Shown piece after piece: positions 53,096-59,655 of a stretch of DNA of 64,000 nucleotides. Each line of letters starts with the position of its first letter. Position 1 is the stretch's first letter. The position numbers were made by a program, and so were the translations under genes. Under the pieces are notes generated by a model that was given only the letters and a program-made list of their open reading frames with translations, was not told the origin of the DNA and searched no databases. Origin of the DNA: an uncultured Flavobacteriaceae bacterium (GTDB lineage: Bacteria > Bacteroidota > Bacteroidia > Flavobacteriales > Flavobacteriaceae); contig CANKZG010000001.1 in assembly GCA_947488435.1 (NCBI GenBank), positions 310,001 through 374,000 on the forward strand, written 5' to 3'.

Positions 53096-54244
53096 ATGAT
53101 ATTTAATCCTAAAAAAAAAACATCTAACCTTTTTTTACTGATAGCTTCATTTGTTATCGTGAGTCTGATTCTTTGGAACACCAACGTCTTTTTTAAAAAA
53201 TTCAAGGAAGAAGAACGTTTAAAAATGGAAATATGGGCCTCTGCGCATAAGGAACTTCTCGAGGCGCCGTTAGATGAAGATCCTGGAGATCTGTCTTTAA
53301 AAGTATTTCAGAACAACACCTCCACTCCTATGATTTTGGTAAATATTGATGGTTCTTACCGAGTTAACAATATGGAGGAAGACACCTCAAAGGATTCTTT
53401 GAAAATACAATTCAAAATTCGACAATTTCAAAGTGAAAATCCTCCAATCTTGCTTCAGGATAATGGGGAGTTACTAGCTACGCTATATTATGGTAATTCT
53501 GAAGTCTTAAATAAGTTAAAATACTATCCTATAGCTTTATTGCTAATAATTTTCCTGTTTGGGGCAGTCATTTTCTTTTTTTTTAAGACCAATAAAGCTT
53601 CGGAACAGAATAAACTCTGGGCAGGAATGGCGAAGGAAACTGCTCATCAAATCGGTACACCTTTAACTTCTTTATTGGGATGGAATGAACTATTGAAAAC
53701 GGAAGAGATTAATCCCGATATTACCAAAGAAATAGAAAAAGATATTGCACGATTGCAAACAATTACTGAACGTTTTTCAAAAATAGGATCCCTTCCAAAA
53801 CTCGAAAAACATGATATCGTAATAGAGACTAAAAGTGCTTTTGATTACCTAAAAAGAAGAAGTTCTAAACTTATTTTATTTTCATTTACGAGCGAATTAC
53901 ATTCCTTACCTGTTTTACTAAATAGATCGCTATATCAGTGGACCATTGAGAACTTAGTTAAAAACGGTATTGATGCCATGAAAGGAAGAGGGCAAATTTC
54001 AATTAAAATTGTCCCAGATGGTAAGTTTGTAAATATCCTTGTAACCGATACAGGACAAGGAATTCCAAAAGGAAACTTCCAAAGTATTTTCAATCCAGGT
54101 TTTACTTCTAAGAAAAGAGGTTGGGGACTAGGCCTGTCTTTGGTAAAGCGAATTGTAGAAGAGTATCATAAAGGTCGTATAAAAGTGCTTACGTCTAGCA
54201 AAGAGGGAACAATAATGCAAATATCTTTAAAAGCAATTCTATAG
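53096..54244 (+). CDS. Orphan histidine kinase with atypical H-box
   Basis: This 382-residue kinase has two membrane helices (about 11-31 and 143-163) flanking a small periplasmic domain. The phosphoacceptor region reads AKETAHQIGTPLTSLLGW (His184), not the usual SHELRTPL. The HATPase domain keeps its N box (NLVKNGIDAM), G1 (DTGQGIP) and GWGLGLSLVKRI. This H-box type recurs in Bacteroidota. No response regulator is adjacent; a zinc-ribbon membrane protein gene follows after 2 bp. The signal and partner are unknown. Confidence 0.9.
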   Translation: MIFNPKKKTSNLFLLIASFVIVSLILWNTNVFFKKFKEEERLKMEIWASAHKELLEAPLDEDPGDLSLKVFQNNTSTPMILVNIDGSYRVNNMEEDTSKDSLKIQFKIRQFQSENPPILLQDNGELLATLYYGNSEVLNKLKYYPIALLLIIFLFGAVIFFFFKTNKASEQNKLWAGMAKETAHQIGTPLTSLLGWNELLKTEEINPDITKEIEKDIARLQTITERFSKIGSLPKLEKHDIVIETKSAFDYLKRRSSKLILFSFTSELHSLPVLLNRSLYQWTIENLVKNGIDAMKGRGQISIKIVPDGKFVNILVTDTGQGIPKGNFQSIFNPGFTSKKRGWGLGLSLVKRIVEEYHKGRIKVLTSSKEGTIMQISLKAIL

Positions 54245-54246
54245 TT

Positions 54247-54603
54247 ATGGCTACAACCCAGTTACATGTGCTAAAGGATGCAGATTTAAGCAATAATTGT
54301 CCGGAATGCTTTAATCAGGAGTTAAAACTATCATTTTATCAAAAACATCTGCGTACCGCTTTTTACCATCGTATTACAAATGAAGTGACGCATGAATTAA
54401 TCTGCAAAAAATGTGCTTCCACCTTATATCCGGTGCAATGGACGGAGGATATTGAGAGAGTTTTTGAGTATTATCAAAAAATGGTTCACCCCGAAAAAGC
54501 AATAATCCGTTTTAACTGGTTATTTTATGGTCTTATCGGGCTTATACTAACAATAATAGTTGTATTAATTTTTATGATCAAAAATGAAACTCTTATAATT
54601 TAG
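54247..54603 (+). CDS. Small zinc-ribbon membrane protein
   Basis: This 118-residue protein has two CxxC knuckles (NCPECFN near residue 17 and ICKKCAS near residue 53) that would form one zinc ribbon, and one C-terminal membrane helix (about 90-112). There is no known family name I can assign. It is tightly coupled to the upstream histidine kinase gene (2 bp), so it is probably a partner or accessory of that kinase. Its end overlaps the convergent HIT gene by 11 bp. Confidence 0.75.
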   Translation: MATTQLHVLKDADLSNNCPECFNQELKLSFYQKHLRTAFYHRITNEVTHELICKKCASTLYPVQWTEDIERVFEYYQKMVHPEKAIIRFNWLFYGLIGLILTIIVVLIFMIKNETLII

Positions 54604-54982
54604 CTCTTATTTTTGCTGCTATTTCCTCAAATTCCTCAGATTGTAACGAGGTTTTTTGCTGAAAAGTAGCATCTCCCATTTTATTTAATGGAATTAAATG
54701 CACATGAACATGTGGCACTTCTAAACCGATTACAGTCATTCCAACACGTTGACATTCAATTGCTGCTTCCATGGCCAAGCCAATTTTTCTAGAAAATAAC
54801 ATTAACCCTGTATAGGTGGCTTCATCCAAATCCAAAAGCTTATCTACCTCTTTTTTGGGAACACATAGCGTATGCCCGGGCGCATTGGGGTTAATATCTA
54901 AGAAAGCAAAAAAATCTTCATTCTCTGCTATCTTATAACACGGTATCTCTCCATTAATGATTTTTGTAAAAATACTGGGCAT
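54593..54982 (-). CDS. HIT-family nucleotide hydrolase
   Basis: This 129-residue histidine-triad protein has the motif HVHVHLIPL (His91, His93, His95) and the N-terminal FTKIINGEIPCYKI of the HINT branch. HINT proteins hydrolyse AMP-lysine and other nucleoside phosphoramidates. It is encoded 25 bp downstream of greA and is likely co-transcribed. Confidence 0.94.
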   Translation of the reverse strand: MPSIFTKIINGEIPCYKIAENEDFFAFLDINPNAPGHTLCVPKKEVDKLLDLDEATYTGLMLFSRKIGLAMEAAIECQRVGMTVIGLEVPHVHVHLIPLNKMGDATFQQKTSLQSEEFEEIAAKIRAKL

Positions 54983-55007
54983 ATCTTGGATTTAAGCCTA
55001 CTGAAAT

Positions 55008-55484
55008 TTATGTTCTTGAAATCTCTAGAATCTCAAATTTGAGTGTTCCATTTGGCACTTTTATTTCTGCAACCTCTCCTACTTTTTTACCTAACAACCC
55101 TTTCCCAATTGGAGAACTAACCGATATTTTACCTGTTTTAAGATCAGCTTCACTTTCTGCAACCAAAGTATAGCTCATCTCCATACCGTTATTTTGATTT
55201 TTAAGTTTTACCGTGGAAAGTACCAAAGCCTTTGAAGTATCTAATTGAGATTCATCTATTAATCTTGCGTTAGCTAGCACCTCTTCCATTTTAGAGATTT
55301 TTAATTCTAACAAACCCTGAGCTTCTTTAGCAGCATCATATTCTGCATTTTCCGAAAGATCACCTTTATCTCTTGCTTCCGCAATTGCCTGTGACGCTTT
55401 TGGACGTTCTATATCTTTAAGTTGATTTAATTCTTCTCTTAATTTCTTTAATCCTTCTGCGGTGTAATATGATATTTTACTCAT
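55008..55484 (-). CDS. greA: Transcription elongation factor GreA
   Basis: This 158-residue protein has the GreA N-terminal coiled coil (LKDIERPKASQAIAEARDKG) with the acidic tip DLSENAEYDAAKE that enters the RNA-polymerase secondary channel, and the C-terminal FKBP-like domain (SPIGKGLLGKKVGEVAEI). It stimulates cleavage of backtracked RNA. Its leader has two terminator-like hairpins. Confidence 0.97.
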   Translation of the reverse strand: MSKISYYTAEGLKKLREELNQLKDIERPKASQAIAEARDKGDLSENAEYDAAKEAQGLLELKISKMEEVLANARLIDESQLDTSKALVLSTVKLKNQNNGMEMSYTLVAESEADLKTGKISVSSPIGKGLLGKKVGEVAEIKVPNGTLKFEILEISRT

Positions 55485-55526
55485 GACTTCATAATTTAAA
55501 ACGTACTCGTACTAAAAACAAAAATT

Positions 55527-55551
55527 CCCCTAATTCAATTTTTATTAGGGG
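55527..55551 (-). promoter_or_regulatory. Terminator-like hairpin 2 in greA leader
   Basis: An 8-bp stem CCCCTAAT/ATTAGGGG has a 9-nt loop and is followed on the minus strand by AATTTTTGTTTTT. It lies about 43 bp upstream of the greA ATG, so it would act as an attenuator if it terminates. Confidence 0.6.
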
Positions 55552-55569
55552 CCTTCGTTATAAATACAA

Positions 55570-55593
55570 AAATCCTCTTTTTATAGAGGATTT
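55570..55593 (-). promoter_or_regulatory. Terminator-like hairpin 1 in greA leader
   Basis: A 9-bp stem AAATCCTCT/AGAGGATTT has a 6-nt loop and on the minus strand continues into TTG. It starts at about the predicted transcription start. Alternatively it terminates read-through from the DUF2167 gene. Confidence 0.55.
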
Positions 55594-55597
55594 AAGA

Positions 55598-55605
55598 CAA
55601 ATATA
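55598..55605 (-). promoter_or_regulatory. Candidate -7 element of greA promoter
   Basis: The minus strand reads TATATTTG, an exact TAnnTTTG match. Transcription would start about 5-7 bp downstream, at the edge of the first hairpin. The nearest TTG upstream is at 13 nt, shorter than usual. Confidence 0.4.
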
Positions 55606-55653
55606 CATATTTTTTGTTCAACTTTGCTGACTCACAGTGATTATACGACTATT

Positions 55654-56091
55654 ATGCGCTATTTTGGAATTCTTGTTTTTCTTGTTGTTTTGCTCTCTTG
55701 CGACAGCGATCCCACAAATCGAAATCCGTTTTTACAGGAAATTGGTTTTCGTATTGATTTGGATTTGAATTTACCGCTTTATAGTCCTCTAACCAATACT
55801 GGAAATGCGGTTTTTGTTGGAAATCCCGGAGTTGGGTTACGAGGCGTTTTTGTAATTAATACCGGCTTTAATACTTTTCGAGCTTTTGAAGCCAGTTGTC
55901 CAAATATAGCTCCTAGTAGTTGTTCTACACTAGAACTTAACGGACAAACAGCTATTTGCCCCTGCAATGATAATGAGTTTAGTTTATTTACAGGACAATT
56001 ATTAAATGCTCCCGACGATGGGAGTCGTTTTTTTAATTTACTAGAATATCAAGCACGATTTAGCGGTAATACGGTAAGTATTTCGAATTAA
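55654..56091 (+). CDS. Rieske-like lipoprotein lacking His ligands
   Basis: The frame opens at TTG 55624, but ATG 55654 puts a lipoprotein signal (MRYFGILVFLVVLLSCD, Cys16) at the N terminus. The 145-residue protein keeps the outline of a Rieske domain. SCPN (Cys82, Asn84) and CPCN (Cys102, Cys104, Asn105), followed by NEFSLFTGQLLNAP, line up with the CTH and CPCHG...G motifs, but both ligand histidines are Asn. A normal 2Fe-2S Rieske cluster is therefore unlikely. It ends in a 4-bp overlap with the DUF2167 gene. Confidence 0.7.
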   Translation: MRYFGILVFLVVLLSCDSDPTNRNPFLQEIGFRIDLDLNLPLYSPLTNTGNAVFVGNPGVGLRGVFVINTGFNTFRAFEASCPNIAPSSCSTLELNGQTAICPCNDNEFSLFTGQLLNAPDDGSRFFNLLEYQARFSGNTVSISN

Positions 56092-56981
56092 CTCTCCGCT
56101 TCCTTACTTCCAAATATCTTTTTTCGAAATGCACCAAACAATCCTACAGCTCCAATAGCAATAAATTTCCAAAATTTAAGGATAAGTGCAAAAAAACCAG
56201 CTTTAGCTAATACTTTCCCAGCTATAAGTCCACCGATGCCATACGCTGCAACATCGTCAAGACCAGGATCAAAATCAGAATATTTGTTCCCTTCATTAAA
56301 TGTTACACTTGACAGAATATTGTCAATATCTTCATTAAATAATGGTAAGACGTCAATGTCTCCTATAGCATTCATATTAATAAACCCTTTTCTTCCTAAG
56401 ACCCGAATATTATAATTCAAGGTATTTACTTCTGCATTGTCGAACTTAATTTCTTTCGCCCAATGCAATTTTTTATTCGTTTTATCATAAAAAGGCTCAG
56501 AAGCCCAACCAACCAATTCAATAGCGCCATATCCTTCGGCTATTCTTGCTTCATTACTATCATTTGCTTCTTCTTGCATTTGTTCTAGCAGCTCATCATA
56601 ATCGATATCTTCTGCATCTTCATCGTCTACATAACCTTCTGGAGAATACGTGATTTCAACAGCATAAGTAAAATTATCGTAATCAACTGGAGAAATATCC
56701 TCTGGAAACAAAAGTCCTAAAACTTCACTTGGGGGATTTCCCCACAGCTCTGTTAATACCATTTCACTTTGTTCCGCTCCCAAAAACTTATACCCTTCCG
56801 GAACATTTAAGGTCGCAATCCCATTATCAAGTTCTATAGTGCCATAACGATAATTAAATGTTGCCTCCACACTGTCTAACGCTGCCTGATAAGCTATAAG
56901 GTCTATTTCTTCCGTCTCAGATTGCGCAAACAAAGATTGATAGCTAATCAGTATTAGAAGAATCGCAGAAAGTTTTTTCAT
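56088..56981 (-). CDS. DUF2167 membrane-anchored protein
   Basis: A signal peptide (to about LFAQ) is followed by a DUF2167 domain (about 40-235; GTIELDNGIATLNVPEGYKF, VLTELWGNPP, GLLFPEDISP, VGWASEPFYD) and a C-terminal membrane segment (about 262-285) with a basic tail. The family is found in many Gram-negative bacteria and its function is unknown. An acidic Asp/Glu-rich loop sits near residues 115-140. Confidence 0.9.
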   Translation of the reverse strand: MKKLSAILLILISYQSLFAQSETEEIDLIAYQAALDSVEATFNYRYGTIELDNGIATLNVPEGYKFLGAEQSEMVLTELWGNPPSEVLGLLFPEDISPVDYDNFTYAVEITYSPEGYVDDEDAEDIDYDELLEQMQEEANDSNEARIAEGYGAIELVGWASEPFYDKTNKKLHWAKEIKFDNAEVNTLNYNIRVLGRKGFINMNAIGDIDVLPLFNEDIDNILSSVTFNEGNKYSDFDPGLDDVAAYGIGGLIAGKVLAKAGFFALILKFWKFIAIGAVGLFGAFRKKIFGSKEAES

Positions 56982-57017
56982 GGTTATTGGTTTAGGATTA
57001 GAATTTAATTAAACGAA

Positions 57018-57049
57018 AAATGTCTGGAGATATTTCACACCAGACATTT
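57018..57049 (-). terminator. Terminator after thiamin TonB receptor gene
   Basis: A perfect 10-bp stem (57018-57027 with 57040-57049) has a 12-nt loop and on the minus strand is followed by TTCGTTT after the stem's T-run. It lies 31 bp past the receptor stop. Confidence 0.8.
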
Positions 57050-57080
57050 CACAAAGTTGATATTGTTCTAGCTCGAGTTC

Positions 57081-59267
57081 TTAAAACTTCAATGTTGCTC
57101 CTGCCAAAAAATTAATGCCTGCCTGCGGGTAAAATCCCGTGCCATCAAAAGTGGTTACTCCACCTCCAGCGTCGTTTGGAACATCAAAACTAAAAAAGAA
57201 GCCATTATTTTCATACTCCACGTCAAAAATATTATTTATTTGACCGGTAAAAACAATTGCTTTAAAGATACCAATATTATCTAAAGTCCATTGAACATTT
57301 AAATCGTTTACAAAGTAATTATCTAAAAGAGAACTCTCCGCATCTATATTTGCTAAATATTGTTCTCCTACATATTTAGAGAAAAAACTAAGGCTCACAT
57401 TATCGGTAGGTTGGTAAACAATAGTATTCCCTACAATTACTTCTGGAGAAAAAGAGATATTAGTTTCTCCAAGATTCATAAGTACTCCATCTCTTTCTAC
57501 TACAAAATCTCTGTTTTTATTGGTGCTAAGCGCAACATTAGGATATATACTCCATTGATCTGTTAGTTTGATGGTTGCGTCTATCTCTAATCCTAAACGA
57601 AAACTACTTCCACTATTTTGACGAATTGGAAATCCAACCTCGTCTAACTGTCCAGTTAACACCAATTGATTTGTAAAATCCAAATAGAAAACATTGGTAT
57701 TCAACTTGAAATTACGCTTATTTAAACGCCAACCTAATTCAAAATCATTGAGACTTTCAGCTTCAGGGTTTCCATTTTCAAAATCCACACGGGCAGGTTC
57801 TCGATTTGCTCTTGCATATGAAAGATAGATACTATTTGAAGCATTTGGACGATAGGTTATACCAGCTTTTGGATTAAAAAAAGTATAGTTTTCATCAACC
57901 GCCAAAGTAGCACCTGGTTCAAAAAGTGATCCCCCAGCTTCATAATCTACTGTCCGCAATTGTGCATCAGCAAAAACTGCAAAGGCATCATTCAAATCAA
58001 AAGTTGCTTTGGCATAAATATTAAAATCCTTTTTATCACTATCATTATCGAAAAAGCGCGTTGTAGGATTTGGTAATTGTGCAAACTCGGTAAAGATAAT
58101 TTCTCCAAACTGTTCGCCATCATAGCGATTCCATCCTCCGCCAAAAACCGCATTAACAGCATCTTTATCATAAATCAAACTAAATACTGTTCCGTAAAAA
58201 TCACTATTAAGATGCGATCGTGTTACTAAATCAGAGTTTTCAACTAGTGCTCCTTCTGCTGTAAAAGTGGGCAATCTATAAAATGCTAAAGAAGCTTCAT
58301 CTATATATTGTTCGAAGAAACCACGTCCATAGGTATAGTGAAAAGAGGCGTTCCCAGTCCAGTTGTTGTTAAATTGGTGTGTAAAGTGTAACTGGTAATG
58401 GTCCTGACGATAATTATCAGTTTGATTATCATAAAACTGCTGATTTCCATTACTATCAATAAATAATCCATCCGCATTAAATCTTCTATTAGTTTCTAAA
58501 GTAGCAGCATCTACTCCAGCAAAAGATAAACCGGTGATTTCTTCTCCTCCAAAAACCAAGGCCTTAATGAGTGTATTTTCACTCTTATATACCCCACTCA
58601 AAAAATAAGAGCTTAAATCTGAAAATGCACGATCTATATAACCATCGGATTCTATGCGAGATAAACGTCCAGAAAAGGCAAAATGATCTCCTAAAAGTCC
58701 TGTTCCAAATTTTACGGTATGCTTTCTGGTGTTAAAACTTCCAAAGGCATTAGAAATTTCAGCAAATGCATTTTCTGTATAATTATCTGTAAGTACGTTT
58801 ATACTTGCACCAAAAGCTCCTGCACCATTTGTAGAAGTTCCCACACCTCGCTGTACTTGAATATTCTCAATAGACGATGCGAAATCTTGAAGGTTTACCC
58901 AAAACGTAGCTTGACTATCAGCATCATTGTAGGGAATACCATTGAGTGTGACATTAATTCGGGAGTTATCGGCACCTCGAATTCTGATATCAGTATATCC
59001 AATCCCAGTACCATCAAAAGTTGTGGAAACCACAGAAGGAAGAAAATTAAGTAATACGGGAATATCTTGACCAAGATTGCGTTTCGCAATCGAAGCCTTA
59101 CTTAGGTTAGAAAATGTAACTGGGGTAGCTGTTGTAACGCGCAAGGCAGATACTACAGCTTCATCTAGCACAATCTTTTTTCCCACTAAAGAATCTGTTG
59201 GTTGTTCTTGTGCCTCAATACTCCAAAGTATTCCTAAAAAAGCACATGCAAATACTAATTTTTTCAT
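57081..59267 (-). CDS. TonB-dependent receptor, probable thiamin importer
   Basis: A signal peptide (to about SIEAQ) is followed by a plug domain (about 33-160; LDEAVVSALRVTTATPVTFS, RGADNSRINVTLNGIPYND, GVGTSTNGAGAFGASINVL) and a 22-strand-type barrel ending in GATLKF with terminal Phe. Length 728. Its 5' leader contains a TPP riboswitch, which ties it to thiamin or thiamin-precursor uptake across the outer membrane, as known for TPP-regulated TonB receptors in Bacteroidota. No inner-membrane thiamin transporter is adjacent. Confidence 0.93.
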   Translation of the reverse strand: MKKLVFACAFLGILWSIEAQEQPTDSLVGKKIVLDEAVVSALRVTTATPVTFSNLSKASIAKRNLGQDIPVLLNFLPSVVSTTFDGTGIGYTDIRIRGADNSRINVTLNGIPYNDADSQATFWVNLQDFASSIENIQVQRGVGTSTNGAGAFGASINVLTDNYTENAFAEISNAFGSFNTRKHTVKFGTGLLGDHFAFSGRLSRIESDGYIDRAFSDLSSYFLSGVYKSENTLIKALVFGGEEITGLSFAGVDAATLETNRRFNADGLFIDSNGNQQFYDNQTDNYRQDHYQLHFTHQFNNNWTGNASFHYTYGRGFFEQYIDEASLAFYRLPTFTAEGALVENSDLVTRSHLNSDFYGTVFSLIYDKDAVNAVFGGGWNRYDGEQFGEIIFTEFAQLPNPTTRFFDNDSDKKDFNIYAKATFDLNDAFAVFADAQLRTVDYEAGGSLFEPGATLAVDENYTFFNPKAGITYRPNASNSIYLSYARANREPARVDFENGNPEAESLNDFELGWRLNKRNFKLNTNVFYLDFTNQLVLTGQLDEVGFPIRQNSGSSFRLGLEIDATIKLTDQWSIYPNVALSTNKNRDFVVERDGVLMNLGETNISFSPEVIVGNTIVYQPTDNVSLSFFSKYVGEQYLANIDAESSLLDNYFVNDLNVQWTLDNIGIFKAIVFTGQINNIFDVEYENNGFFFSFDVPNDAGGGVTTFDGTGFYPQAGINFLAGATLKF

Positions 59268-59448
59268 TCGTAAAATTGTTACGAATAAAAGGGGCCATTA
59301 TTCTAGATTGATTTTTAGTTACATAAAGAACTTGAAAAAGTTCTAAACCAAGGAATAGGTATGTTTTAGCAATCCTTTTCAGGTGTTCATTACCAAAACA
59401 TACTGTCTCATAGAACCACAAAAACAAACATGTTGTTCGCGATACTTA

Positions 59449-59529
59449 TGTCCCTTGGCAGCATTACCTGCCCAGGTTCCTTGGGTATAATCTCAGCCTT
59501 CCTTATACAACAGAAAAGCACCCCTTTTT
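59449..59529 (-). ncRNA. TPP riboswitch (THI element)
   Basis: The minus strand shows the conserved THI-box order: GGGGTGC (59518-59524), GGCTGAGAT, ATACCC, GGAACCTG, GGTAATGC and a closing AAGGGA. The CTGAGA segment binds the pyrimidine ring of thiamin pyrophosphate. It lies directly downstream of a predicted promoter and upstream of a TonB receptor, so TPP should repress receptor synthesis. Confidence 0.93.
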
Positions 59530-59538
59530 GAGATGGCA

Positions 59539-59570
59539 CAAATGTACTATCTCTCTTTTGTTTTTCATAA
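59539..59570 (-). promoter_or_regulatory. Promoter of riboswitch-TonB transcript
   Basis: On the minus strand TTA (59568-59570), 21 nt, then TACATTTG (59539-59546), an exact TAnnTTTG match. The predicted start falls just before the riboswitch. Confidence 0.5.
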
Positions 59571-59655
59571 CTAAAATCGCAATTATTTTTTTTGATATGA
59601 ACCTAGCTACAATTACTTACGTACATATTAATGCAGGACCCCAATCCTTACTATC

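Larger units (their letters stand above)
59268..59655. other. 388-bp intergenic leader region
   Basis: This is the longest gene-free stretch in the window. From the receptor side it holds about 180 nt of leader, including AAAAGGGG at 59287-59294 and a weak 6-bp hairpin at 59328-59343, then the TPP riboswitch and its promoter. The last ~85 bp before the hybrid kinase ATG show no clear signal. Confidence 0.8.

Noticed and set aside
59534-59549. TGGCAC resembling a sigma-54 -24 box upstream of the hybrid kinase
   Set aside because: The -12 position reads TACT instead of TTGC, and the segment overlaps the minus-strand TPP promoter.
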